Origin: an uncultured Chitinophagaceae bacterium | GTDB lineage: Bacteria; Bacteroidota; Bacteroidia; Chitinophagales; Chitinophagaceae | Length of the DNA stretch: 14,226 bases | Assembly: GCA_937897585.1 (NCBI GenBank) | Contig: CALCNY010000144.1 | Span: 1 to 14,226, forward strand | Direction: 5' to 3' | In this document: piece by piece, positions 1 to 7,343 of the stretch | Position numbering within the stretch: position 1 is the stretch's first letter | Layout: each line of letters starts with the position of its first letter | Position numbers and translations under genes: made by a program | The notes under the pieces: model-generated | What the model was told of the DNA's origin: nothing | Seen by the model: only the letters and a program-made list of their open reading frames with translations | The model's database searches: none

Positions 1-1258
1 ATTCCAACTCATTGCCCTTTTTAGGATTTAGTTTGTAATTTGTTTTATTTAAAACATAACTGAAGCCTATAGACGAAGTTTGTATATCTGAATTAACTGG
101 TAGTTTTTTCTGAGATTTTATCAATGCTGTATCAATAGCCCCAGGCAATAGCACATTTTGTTGCCATTGAAAAAACACCTTTCCAACTTGACCAGACTGC
201 ATATCAAACTGACAACCAAATCTGGAATTGATTTGTAAAAAATTAGAATCTTTTTTGAACATGTCAAAAATAAAATCAAATCCAATAGGTGAGTGCAAAA
301 CATAAGGCCTGTTGAAACCCAGGCTCAGTCTTGGTGATTTGGGTTGTAATTGCTGCCATTTAAAGATTATTCTATCTCCAGACTTTAATACATTTTTCAA
401 ATCAAGGTTGACATCTCCAGTAAGCAATGTTTTTTGTGCATTTTGCGAAGCTGGCATTAATCCGACTAAAAAATTTATTTGATTTGTTTTCTTTGCTTTC
501 AAATAAAGATTTAGAGTGGCACCCGTTCCAAGCATAGTAATAGTAGAAGGCTGAAGTTGAGTAAGAAAATTAAGTTCACTTATTTTTTTATCTACTTGAG
601 ACAGCAGATTTTTATTATATCCCGATTTATTTGTGATACCTAAATAACGTTGTAAAAATTCGTTTTTGATATTCGCATTTCCTGAAACACTGATGCTATC
701 GATAATGTAATAAATACCTTTATCAACAATAAGATTAGCTGTAAGTTTATTATTTTCCCATGTTGTGCTATCAAGTCCTACTGATGCAAAGGGATAGCCA
801 TGGTTTTCATAGTAATTTATTATCTTATCACGCAGTTTTAGGAACTGATAAAATTCAATTTCTGTAATCCTATTTTTTTTAATGTAGAAACCCGCATTTT
901 GTGACCATTCATTTTGAGTAGTGGACAAATTCAAACTTACTATGTTACAAGAAGGACCAGTAAATAAAAAGACAACAATAGAAGAGTCCGTTTTAATGAT
1001 GCTATCTACAGAAGCTCCAGGAAATCCATTTTTGAATAAATATTCAGGCAATTTATTGACGTAGTTTTCTGCTGATTTGATAGAACTGAAATTTGTTACA
1101 ATACCTGTTTTTAAAATAAAATTATTGGGTTGTGAAGGATTAAAAACAAATTGAAGATTTATATTCGAATTTGATTGCCCCAAAACATTAAACTGCTTCA
1201 TACAAAGCGTAGAAAACAAAATGATGAACACTACAAATGAATAAGACTTAACTTGCAT
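1..1258 (-). CDS. BamA/TamA-family outer membrane protein with POTRA domains (N-terminal 419 residues, truncated by window edge)
   Basis: I translated this frame from ATG at 1258 down to base 1 without meeting a stop; the gene continues past the left edge, so the C-terminal barrel is missing. Residues 1-28 look like a signal peptide (hydrophobic FVVFIILF core, then ...VLGQ). Three POTRA-like beta-alpha-alpha-beta-beta units follow, at about 30-103, 104-183 and 184-255. The third is clearest: it opens with IDSISVSGNANIK and ends with a beta strand LNLYLKAK. The alternating, aromatic-rich sequence from about 260 fits the start of an Omp85-type beta barrel. The last visible segment, YKLNPKKGNELE, resembles the NPxKG turn found in surface-antigen (D15/Bac_surface_Ag) barrels. 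Such proteins insert or translocate substrates at the outer membrane. Three POTRAs recall TamA more than five-POTRA BamA, but the full length is needed to decide. It diverges from hemW across only 41 bp. Confidence 0.8.
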   Translation of the reverse strand, partial: MQVKSYSFVVFIILFSTLCMKQFNVLGQSNSNINLQFVFNPSQPNNFILKTGIVTNFSSIKSAENYVNKLPEYLFKNGFPGASVDSIIKTDSSIVVFLFTGPSCNIVSLNLSTTQNEWSQNAGFYIKKNRITEIEFYQFLKLRDKIINYYENHGYPFASVGLDSTTWENNKLTANLIVDKGIYYIIDSISVSGNANIKNEFLQRYLGITNKSGYNKNLLSQVDKKISELNFLTQLQPSTITMLGTGATLNLYLKAKKTNQINFLVGLMPASQNAQKTLLTGDVNLDLKNVLKSGDRIIFKWQQLQPKSPRLSLGFNRPYVLHSPIGFDFIFDMFKKDSNFLQINSRFGCQFDMQSGQVGKVFFQWQQNVLLPGAIDTALIKSQKKLPVNSDIQTSSIGFSYVLNKTNYKLNPKKGNELE

Positions 1259-1299
1259 AATGAATTAGGTACAAAACAATTCATGTAAAACTACAATCT
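1259..1299. promoter_or_regulatory. Compact 41-bp divergent intergenic region (OMP / hemW)
   Basis: Both flanking genes start here, so at least part of each promoter must sit in this AT-rich gap or inside the opposite gene. No exact TAnnTTTG (Bacteroidota -7) is present. One-mismatch candidates are TTGTTTTG on the minus strand (plus coordinates 1272-1279), 13 nt before the outer-membrane protein ATG, and AATCTTTG on the plus strand at 1295-1302, which overlaps the hemW start codon and is therefore an unlikely promoter for it. Functional assignment is inference. Confidence 0.3.
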
Positions 1300-2433
1300 T
1301 TGGCGGGTATTTATATTCATATTCCATTTTGCAAACAAGCCTGTACATATTGCAATTTTCATTTTTCAACACAACTGCAACACAAACAAGCATTTTTAAG
1401 TGCTCTAAAAAATGAAATATCCAGTAATGATACTTTTATAGACCGTAATGACATCATTGAAACCATCTATTTTGGCGGAGGCACACCTAGCCTGCTTTCG
1501 ATAAATGAACTTGATGAAATACTGCAAACGATTTATACTCAATTTAAAGTTTCTGTAAATGCAGAAATCACACTTGAGGCCAATCCCGACGATATTAATA
1601 GTGAAGTGGTTAACAACTGGGTCAAAATTGGAATAAATAGACTTAGTGTTGGTATACAAAGTTTTGTTGAAGAAGAACTCATTTGGATGAATCGTGCTCA
1701 CACAGCAAAACACGCGATTGAGTGTATAGATATCATTCAAGAAAACGGTATTCAAAATTTCTCTGTTGATTTGATTTTTGGTGGACCCTTATTAAGCCAT
1801 GAAGCTTTAGAAAAAAACATACAAATCATTTCATCAAAAAACATCCCGCATATTTCTTGTTATGCTTTAACTGTTGAAGAAAAAACGGCTTTACATCATT
1901 TTATTGCAACCAAGAAATCTCCGCCGACAAATAGCGAAAAACAAGCGGAACAATTTTTGATGACTATTAAACTTCTTGCAAACTTAGGCTATGAGCAATA
2001 TGAGATCAGCAATTACGCCAAACCGAATATGAGAAGCAAACATAATAGTAGTTACTGGCAAGGAAAGCCCTATTGGGGATTTGGACCTGCAGCTCATTCT
2101 TTCAATGGAATCAATAAAAGAAGATGGAATATTTCAAATAACTTACTTTATATCAACAACTGGCTTAACAATACACCTGTTTTTGAAGAGGAAACACTCA
2201 CTGATATTCAAAAATTGAATGAATACATCATGACTTCTCTTAGAACTATTGAAGGGATTGATTTAAAAATCGTCGAACAAAAATTTGGAGGAGAAAAAGC
2301 ACATTTTTTATCAGATCAAGCGAAAGTTTTTTTGCACTCAAACAATTTACTGATACATTCAAACAGCATAAAGATTACTGAATCTGGTAAATTGTTTGCG
2401 GATGGTATTGCTTCAGATTTATTTTTTGATTAG
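1300..2433 (+). CDS. hemW: HemW, radical SAM heme chaperone (formerly 'oxygen-independent coproporphyrinogen III oxidase-like')
   Basis: A 377-aa protein of normal length for the family. Near the N terminus is a radical SAM CX3CX2C cluster (C11, C15, C18) in the context IPFCKQACTYCNF. The residue two after the last Cys is Phe, not the fourth Cys of true coproporphyrinogen dehydrogenase HemN (CX3CX2CXC), which points to HemW. It is followed by the SAM-binding YFGGGTPS motif. The HNSSYW motif, seen in HemW and thought to be linked to heme binding, lies near residues 230-236. HemW binds heme and is proposed to deliver it to target proteins such as respiratory enzymes. The start is TTG: the frame is closed upstream by TGA at 1261-1263 and no in-frame ATG or GTG lies between, while the conserved N terminus AGIYIHIPFC begins right after the TTG. 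No Shine-Dalgarno sequence is visible. The next gene follows after 48 bp and has its own promoter candidate. Confidence 0.93.
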   Translation: MAGIYIHIPFCKQACTYCNFHFSTQLQHKQAFLSALKNEISSNDTFIDRNDIIETIYFGGGTPSLLSINELDEILQTIYTQFKVSVNAEITLEANPDDINSEVVNNWVKIGINRLSVGIQSFVEEELIWMNRAHTAKHAIECIDIIQENGIQNFSVDLIFGGPLLSHEALEKNIQIISSKNIPHISCYALTVEEKTALHHFIATKKSPPTNSEKQAEQFLMTIKLLANLGYEQYEISNYAKPNMRSKHNSSYWQGKPYWGFGPAAHSFNGINKRRWNISNNLLYINNWLNNTPVFEEETLTDIQKLNEYIMTSLRTIEGIDLKIVEQKFGGEKAHFLSDQAKVFLHSNNLLIHSNSIKITESGKLFADGIASDLFFD

Positions 2434-2453
2434 GATTTTTTCAAATTAAAATT

Positions 2454-2461
2454 TACATTTG
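2454..2461 (+). promoter_or_regulatory. Candidate Bacteroidota -7 promoter element (TACATTTG) for the 257-aa outer-membrane protein
   Basis: TACATTTG is an exact match to the TAnnTTTG -7 consensus of Bacteroidota sigma-ABfr promoters. It lies 20 nt before the ATG at 2482, giving a short leader of roughly 15 nt. The nearest upstream TTTG (2425-2428) is 25 nt away, longer than the usual ~19-21 nt spacer, so the -33 element is not convincing. Confidence 0.45.
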
Positions 2462-2481
2462 CTGCTTTAACAAAATTTTAT

Positions 2482-3255
2482 ATGAAATCTTTATTTTCTT
2501 TGCTGTTTATGTTTTTTGGTATTGCTGCTTTTGCACAAAAAGATACTACCATCACTGTTAATTTGCCCCATAAAAAATATGACAGTAGACACAGAAAACC
2601 TAGTGGTGAGGATAATACTATTAAAATCGCTCCTCTTGGTTTTATTTCCGGTGCATTCCCAGTATATTATGAGAGAGTCATCAATGATTTTTTTTCAGTG
2701 CAAGGTGGAATAGGACTTACCAGTACAAACTATATTAGAAATGCATTTCAAACTGTAGACAACCCTATAACTCCCAGCTATCCTTGGGGAACAAATAATG
2801 GAAATGTATACGACATTTCTGACGCTGCTTTAAAAATGAATCCTAGGAAAGCCAATTTAGGATTTTTAGTTTCAGTACAGCCTCGTATTTACTTTGACAG
2901 TGATGCGCCTGAAGAAAGTTTCATGGGCATTTCTTATGATTTTTATCGTTATAATTTTTCAATTCCAGGAATGGTGTATAATACCGGAGCAGGTGAATAC
3001 CAGCATACAGGATCAGCAAAAAAAGAGCACGAAAATATTTCTGATGCGATGGTTTGGTTTGGATATCAGGATGTAATGGACAGAATTTCGATTGAATACT
3101 CTGCCGGATTGGGAATTAGAAATGTAAAAGGGACCAAATACTATTTTGCTGAAGATAATACAACTGGCAGCCCTGTAATTACTGAGGGATTTGCACCTTA
3201 CAAACAAACACTCTTCAACTTCAACTTAGGTATCAGAGTTGGCTACCATTTTTAA
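2482..3255 (+). CDS. Secreted, probably outer-membrane beta-barrel protein of unknown function
   Basis: A 257-aa protein with a clear Sec signal peptide: MK start, hydrophobic run LFSLLFMFFGIAAFA, and predicted cleavage before Q19 or just after it, with the ...AFAQ ending very common in Bacteroidota. The mature part has a short Lys/Arg-rich segment (about 28-45), then alternating aromatic/polar stretches such as FPVYYERVINDFFSVQGGIGL and NLGIRVGYHF. The chain ends in Phe, as outer-membrane barrels often do for recognition by the BAM complex. This suggests an 8-10 strand barrel in the broad 'outer membrane beta-barrel' class. No enzymatic motif is seen and I cannot name the family. It follows hemW by 48 bp on the same strand but has its own -7 candidate, so co-function with hemW is not implied. 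It converges with gpsA, with 2 bp between the stop codons and no visible terminator. Confidence 0.8.
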   Translation: MKSLFSLLFMFFGIAAFAQKDTTITVNLPHKKYDSRHRKPSGEDNTIKIAPLGFISGAFPVYYERVINDFFSVQGGIGLTSTNYIRNAFQTVDNPITPSYPWGTNNGNVYDISDAALKMNPRKANLGFLVSVQPRIYFDSDAPEESFMGISYDFYRYNFSIPGMVYNTGAGEYQHTGSAKKEHENISDAMVWFGYQDVMDRISIEYSAGLGIRNVKGTKYYFAEDNTTGSPVITEGFAPYKQTLFNFNLGIRVGYHF

Positions 3256-3257
3256 TA

Positions 3258-4295
3258 CTAAATAAGCCATTCTTCAATAGCTTTCATAGCAGATTCAGCA
3301 GATTCATTTTGCCATAGTATTTTATATACTGTTTCAGCGATAGGCATATCTGCATTTATAGTTTGATTGATGTTATACATGCATCTTGCAGCATTGTAAC
3401 CTTCAGCTACCATGCTCATTTCTAATTGTGCTGCTTTTACAGAATAGCCTTTCCCAATCATGTTTCCAAAAGTTCTGTTTCTGCTATGTAATGAATAGCA
3501 TGTGACTAGTAAATCACCCATGTATACTGATGCTGCATAGTTGTTATGAGTTGTTCCAATTGCATTTTTCTTGTGTTCAATATAACCAACTTCTGCATTT
3601 ATTATACCAGCTTTTCTTAAAAAGCCTGCCATTTCATCTGCGCTGTTGGCAATCAAAACGCTTAAGAAATTGTCGCCATAATCGAGGCCATGAGCAATCC
3701 CTGAAGCTACTGCGTAAATATTTTTAAGAATAGCTGCATATTGTACGCCATAAATATCTTTGTTTACAACTGTTCTTACATAAGATGATTTAAAATCATT
3801 TGCAAAAGTAGCTGTCATTAGTTCATCAATTCCTGAAAAAGTGAGATAAGACAATTTCTCTGCAGCTACTTCTTCAGCATGACAAGGTCCCATAACAGCG
3901 AAATAATCACTCAACGCAATATCAAAATGCTGGTTCAAATAATCGTTAAGCAATAAATTCTCTTCTGGTAAAATTCCTTTTACTGCAGAGATAATTTTTT
4001 TTCCTTTGAAACTATGTTTTTCTAGTTTATTAAGCACATCCACAACATAAGCAGAAGGAACTGCAATGATAATAACATCAGCATTTTCAATCAACTCATT
4101 CAAATTGGAAGTCAGGCTCAAAAGATTCATATCAAACCTTGCTGAAGAAAGATATTGTGGGTTGTGAGACCTTTTTTGAAATTGTTGAATAGCTGTTTCA
4201 CTTCGATTCCACCAATACAAATGATGACCATTGTCTGAAAGTATTTTTGCAATTGCCGTTCCCCAGCTTCCGCTGCCAATGATTCCGTATTTCAT
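3258..4295 (-). CDS. gpsA: NAD(P)H-dependent glycerol-3-phosphate dehydrogenase
   Basis: A 345-aa cytoplasmic enzyme that reduces dihydroxyacetone phosphate to sn-glycerol 3-phosphate, the backbone for phospholipids. The N-terminal Rossmann nucleotide-binding motif is GSGSWGTA (residues 7-14). SAVKGI (K106) and LKNIYAVASGIAHGL (K191) are the two conserved lysine segments of the GpsA active site. GDLLVTCYSLHSRNR (260-274) corresponds to the family's GDLxxTCxSxxSRNR signature. MGPCHAEEVA (135-144) replaces the GPSFAxEVA wording seen in proteobacteria, probably a lineage variant. The length is normal. It is the last gene of the acpP-fabF-rnc-gpsA series, 52 bp after rnc. The link to fatty-acid synthesis is logical: acyl-ACP and glycerol-3-phosphate are the two substrates of the first phospholipid acyltransferases. 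Confidence 0.96.
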   Translation of the reverse strand: MKYGIIGSGSWGTAIAKILSDNGHHLYWWNRSETAIQQFQKRSHNPQYLSSARFDMNLLSLTSNLNELIENADVIIIAVPSAYVVDVLNKLEKHSFKGKKIISAVKGILPEENLLLNDYLNQHFDIALSDYFAVMGPCHAEEVAAEKLSYLTFSGIDELMTATFANDFKSSYVRTVVNKDIYGVQYAAILKNIYAVASGIAHGLDYGDNFLSVLIANSADEMAGFLRKAGIINAEVGYIEHKKNAIGTTHNNYAASVYMGDLLVTCYSLHSRNRTFGNMIGKGYSVKAAQLEMSMVAEGYNAARCMYNINQTINADMPIAETVYKILWQNESAESAMKAIEEWLI

Positions 4296-4309
4296 TTTGG
4301 TTTTGATGA

Positions 4310-4354
4310 GTTTAGGAGATTTTGAAGGTTTAGAAAGTTTAGAAGGTTTAGGTT
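4310..4354. repeat. 9-bp degenerate tandem repeat (5 units, GTTTAGRAR) between rnc and gpsA
   Basis: On the plus strand, GTTTAG occurs at 4310, 4328, 4337 and 4346, with a degenerate copy at 4319 (ATTTTGAAG). The units therefore fall on an exact 9-bp period. The last unit overlaps the rnc stop codon (TAA, plus 4348-4350). A 6-bp hairpin (GGTTTA, loop GGT, TAAACC, 4345-4359) sits at that end. Similar short repeats are common intergenic filler in Bacteroidota; no function is shown. Confidence 0.7.
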
Positions 4355-5061
4355 AAACCGAGTTTTTCGACCGCGAGTTGTGCTGCAATGTGGCCTGCAT
4401 CTTTTTTATTAAAACCTTTTGCTTGTGCTATAATTTGTCCATCTACAGTTGCTGCAATCGTAAATAACCTCCTTCCATTTTCAATGCTTTCATCTAAGGT
4501 TGCAAATTCAACAGATTTACCATTCTTATTTGCCCAACCGTATAGTTTATTTTTTATGTTGATTTCGATTCCCTCAAGATCATCAGCAAATAAATGAGGC
4601 ATGATGATATATTCTTCTACCCAACGTTGCGTTTTTTTATAGCCTTTATCCAGATAAACAGCTCCAATCAAGGCTTCCAGTGTATTTCCGAAAATTTGAG
4701 AAATCTTCAGTGCATTATCTGCTTTGTTATAAAAAGTGATTTTTTTCAAACCCATTTTTAAAGCGATTTCATTAAGCTTTTGTCGATTTACCATTTTGCT
4801 TCTCATCTCTGTGAGAAAACCTTCGCCTTTGTATGGATATTTTCTAAAAAGATAATGAGCGATGATTGAACTTAAAACTGCATCGCCTAAGAATTCAAGT
4901 CTTTCGTTGTTTTCATCTGCTCCTTCTCTAACAGAACGATGACTTAAAGCTGTTTTGTATAAAGCGAGATTACCCGGAGAAAATCCAAGAATATTAACTA
5001 GCTGTTTTTTAAAATCTTTCAGCTGAGGAGAACGAGAAAATAAATTTAAGATAAATTGCAA
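4348..5061 (-). CDS. rnc: Ribonuclease III
   Basis: A 237-aa double-strand RNA endonuclease that processes rRNA precursors and structured mRNAs. The nuclease domain (about 15-155) carries the signature NERLEFLGDAVL, with E56 and D60 matching E. coli E41 and D45. The second half-site is GNTLEALIGAVYLD, with E129 matching E. coli E117. The residue matching E. coli D114 is Asn (N126; codon AAT), not Asp. A double-stranded RNA-binding domain occupies about 165-236, from INIKNKLYGWANK to GHIAAQLAVEKLGL. Start ATG at 5061 gives a short N-terminal extension (residues 1-15, MQFILNLFSRS...), as in relatives. It lies 77 bp downstream of fabF on the same strand. acpP/rnc proximity is also known outside Bacteroidota (for example Bacillus). 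The identification is secure; the Asn substitution is discussed under findings. Confidence 0.96.
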   Translation of the reverse strand: MQFILNLFSRSPQLKDFKKQLVNILGFSPGNLALYKTALSHRSVREGADENNERLEFLGDAVLSSIIAHYLFRKYPYKGEGFLTEMRSKMVNRQKLNEIALKMGLKKITFYNKADNALKISQIFGNTLEALIGAVYLDKGYKKTQRWVEEYIIMPHLFADDLEGIEINIKNKLYGWANKNGKSVEFATLDESIENGRRLFTIAATVDGQIIAQAKGFNKKDAGHIAAQLAVEKLGLT

Positions 5062-5138
5062 AGTGATGCTTTAAAAATAATTAACCGAAATTAAACTATT
5101 TTCAAGAATTTGAATTGTAATAAATTAAAGAAGAAAAA

Positions 5139-6392
5139 TTAAGGAAGATATTTCTTTACAATCATAGAAGCATTGTGACCACCAAAACCAAAGGTGTTGC
5201 TTAATGCAGCATTCACAACTTTATGTTGAGCCTTGTTGAATGTAAAATTCAAATTTGGATCTAAGTCTGGATCGTCTGTGAAATGATTAATTGTAGGAGG
5301 AATGATATCCTTTGTAACAGCCATAATACAAGCCAATGCCTCTAATGCACCGGCAGCACCTAAGCAATGACCGGTCATACTTTTTGTAGAGCTGATGTTC
5401 AAGTTGTATGCATGATCACCAAAAACATTAAGTATCGCTTTTGTTTCTGCAATATCACCTAATGGCGTAGAAGTGCCATGAACATTAATGTAGTTAATAT
5501 CTTCAGGTTTCATACCTGCGTCTTTCAATGCAACTTTCATTACATTATTAGCACCAAGTCCTTCGGGATGTGGAGCTGTAATATGATGAGCATCAGCGGT
5601 AGCGCCACCACCAGCGATTTCGCAATAGATTTTTGCACCTCTTGCCAAAGCGTGTTCAAGACTTTCAAGGACTAAAGCTCCAGAACCTTCTCCCATAACA
5701 AACCCGTCTCTGTCTTTGTCAAACGGACGGCTGGCTGTTTTAGGATCATCGTTTCTTTCACTTAGTGCTTTCATGGCATTGAAACCACCAAGACCTGCTA
5801 CACTTATAACTGCTTCACTTCCACCGGTAATGATAATATCTGCTTTCCCCAAACGGATATTATCAAAAGCATCGATAATTGCATTGGTAGATGATGCGCA
5901 AGCACTAACTACAGCGTAATTAGGACCACGGAATCCATGACGCATGGATATTTGTCCGGCTGCGATATCCAAAATCATCTTGGGAATGAAAAAAGGATTG
6001 AAACGAGGGGTTCCATCACCTGCGGCAAAATTTAAAACTTCTTCCTGAAATGTAATCAAACCACCAATACCACTTGCGAAAATTACGCCCACTCTGTCGA
6101 CATCAACATTTTCTTTATTGATTCCGGCATCTTTCACAGCTTCATCACTTGCTATCAAAGCAAACTGACAATAGCGATCGAGTTTTCTGGCTTCTTTTCT
6201 GTCAAGGTATTGAGTAGCATCAAAATCTTTAACCTCACAAGCAAATCGGGTTTTAAATTTAGTAACATCGAATTGTTGAATATAATCGCAGCCACCAACA
6301 CCATTTTCGAGATTCTGCCAATATTCATCAACAGTTTTTCCCAATGGAGTTATGGCTCCTAATCCAGTAACGACTACACGTTTTAAATCCAT
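5139..6392 (-). CDS. fabF: Beta-ketoacyl-[acyl-carrier-protein] synthase II (KAS II)
   Basis: A 417-aa condensing enzyme that extends acyl-ACP with malonyl-ACP in type II fatty-acid synthesis. The thiolase-fold catalytic triad is visible: C165 in VSACASSTNAI, H305 in NVHGTSTPLGD and H342 in STKSMTGHCLGAAGA, with the supporting lysine K337. The Phe gate loop FGFGGHN (401-407) is intact. The N terminus MDLKRVVVTGLGAITPLG is the standard FabF opening, supporting the ATG at 6392. Length is typical (about 410-420). It follows acpP, its substrate carrier, after 30 bp, so the two are almost certainly co-transcribed. The Cys-His-His triad separates it from FabH (Cys-His-Asn). FabB would be a possible alternative, but the length and overall wording fit FabF. 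Confidence 0.97.
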   Translation of the reverse strand: MDLKRVVVTGLGAITPLGKTVDEYWQNLENGVGGCDYIQQFDVTKFKTRFACEVKDFDATQYLDRKEARKLDRYCQFALIASDEAVKDAGINKENVDVDRVGVIFASGIGGLITFQEEVLNFAAGDGTPRFNPFFIPKMILDIAAGQISMRHGFRGPNYAVVSACASSTNAIIDAFDNIRLGKADIIITGGSEAVISVAGLGGFNAMKALSERNDDPKTASRPFDKDRDGFVMGEGSGALVLESLEHALARGAKIYCEIAGGGATADAHHITAPHPEGLGANNVMKVALKDAGMKPEDINYINVHGTSTPLGDIAETKAILNVFGDHAYNLNISSTKSMTGHCLGAAGALEALACIMAVTKDIIPPTINHFTDDPDLDPNLNFTFNKAQHKVVNAALSNTFGFGGHNASMIVKKYLP

Positions 6393-6422
6393 ACGATTTG
6401 CCTGTGAAAATTAAAAGATAAA

Positions 6423-6659
6423 TTACTTGGCGTTTTCTTCCAAGTAAGAAACAGCTTGACCAACAGTTGTGATGGTTTCAGCTTGTTCATCAGGAATAGA
6501 AATATTAAATTCTTTTTCAAATTCCATAATTAATTCTACGGTGTCCAAGCTATCGGCACCTAGATCATTAGTGAATGAGGCTTCAGGGGTTACTTCTGCT
6601 TCATCAACACCTAATTTGTCAACAATAATTTTCTTTACTCTTGTTGCAATGTCTGACAT
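6423..6659 (-). CDS. acpP: Acyl carrier protein
   Basis: A 78-aa acidic protein carrying growing fatty-acyl chains on a 4'-phosphopantetheine arm. The attachment serine is S37 in the DSL motif GADSLDTVELIMEFE. The rest is the four-helix ACP pattern (SDIATRVKKIIVDKLGV ... FNISIPDEQAETITTVG). It is first in the acpP-fabF-rnc-gpsA series and has a clear -7 candidate 28 nt upstream. The DSL sequence and the fabF neighbour indicate the primary fatty-acid ACP rather than a specialised polyketide or peptide carrier. Confidence 0.98.
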   Translation of the reverse strand: MSDIATRVKKIIVDKLGVDEAEVTPEASFTNDLGADSLDTVELIMEFEKEFNISIPDEQAETITTVGQAVSYLEENAK

Positions 6660-6687
6660 GGTAATAAAATTTAGTTAAATACGGATG

Positions 6688-6695
6688 CAAAAATA
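6688..6695 (-). promoter_or_regulatory. Candidate -7 promoter element (TATTTTTG) for the acpP-fabF-rnc-gpsA series
   Basis: Read on the minus strand, TATTTTTG matches TAnnTTTG exactly and ends 28 nt before the acpP ATG, leaving a leader of about 20 nt. No clear TTTG -33 element lies at the normal spacing (TTTC is nearest, about 22 nt away). The exact -7 match in front of a highly expressed gene makes this the best promoter candidate in the window. Confidence 0.5.
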
Positions 6696-6782
6696 TACTT
6701 TTTGAGCTAATAAAAAAGAAATACTGATGGTTCTGCAATTTTATTTTCCACATCTAACTAAAATCAGTCATTAAAAGCATCC

Positions 6783-6797
6783 TAATTTTGAAAATTA
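6783..6797. promoter_or_regulatory. 15-bp AT-rich palindrome upstream of the GNAT gene
   Basis: TAATTTT-G-AAAATTA is a perfect 7-bp inverted repeat around one base, 49 bp before the ATG at 6847 and in the 187-bp divergent gap with acpP. It could be an operator, but in such AT-rich DNA it may arise by chance. The rest of the gap (6660-6846) shows no gene or RNA. Confidence 0.25.
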
Positions 6798-6846
6798 TGT
6801 ATATTTATCTAGGTCTGTAAAGTAATAACCATCTAAAATAATATTT

Positions 6847-7278
6847 ATGGGATTAAAGCAAATTAATCATGGTAGCTCTGAATACAGAAAAATGGTTGAG
6901 TTGAGGAATCAAATATTAAGACAGCCACTTGGACTAAGCTTTACTGAAGAAGAACTTGAACAGGAAAAAAATGAAATTTTGATTGCTGCATTTGATGAAG
7001 ATGAAATCATTGGCTGCTGTATTCTAACAAAATTCAATGAGATTACATTGAGGTTGAGGCAAATGGCTGTTTTGGATAGTGTTCAAGGTACGGGAATCGG
7101 TGCTTCCATTGTGAGTTTTGCTGAAAATATTGCCAGAGACAAAGGGTTTAAATATATGGTAATGCACGCCAGGGATACCGCTTTGGGATTTTATGAGAAA
7201 TTTGGATATAGTTCCAAAGGAGATGTATTTATAGAAGTGAATTTACCTCATCATGTTATGGAGAAGGAGTTGGAATAG
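6847..7278 (+). CDS. GNAT-family N-acetyltransferase
   Basis: A 143-aa single-domain protein. The acetyl-CoA pyrophosphate-binding motif A is RQMAVLDSVQGTGIGASIV (about 71-89), with QGTGIG as the Q/RxxGxG/A loop. Motif B, ALGFYEKFGY (112-121), carries the conserved Tyr (Y116) that often acts as general acid. The N terminus (MVELRNQILRQPLGLSF) is of the type found in small GNATs annotated as YjcF- or ElaA-like. The acceptor substrate cannot be read from sequence; small molecules and proteins are both possible. It is transcribed alone, divergent from acpP, with the YcxB-like gene converging 65 bp downstream. Confidence 0.85.
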   Translation: MGLKQINHGSSEYRKMVELRNQILRQPLGLSFTEEELEQEKNEILIAAFDEDEIIGCCILTKFNEITLRLRQMAVLDSVQGTGIGASIVSFAENIARDKGFKYMVMHARDTALGFYEKFGYSSKGDVFIEVNLPHHVMEKELE

Positions 7279-7343
7279 AAAGGATTGGGGGATGAGTGAC
7301 AAGGAATTAGGAATAAGGGATTTGTGGATTGTGATTCGAGATT

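Noticed and set aside
1201..1258. Lipoprotein signal in the POTRA protein (Cys at residue 19)
   Set aside because: The residues before the Cys (STL) do not fit a lipobox, which needs a small residue just before the Cys; a standard signal peptide fits better.
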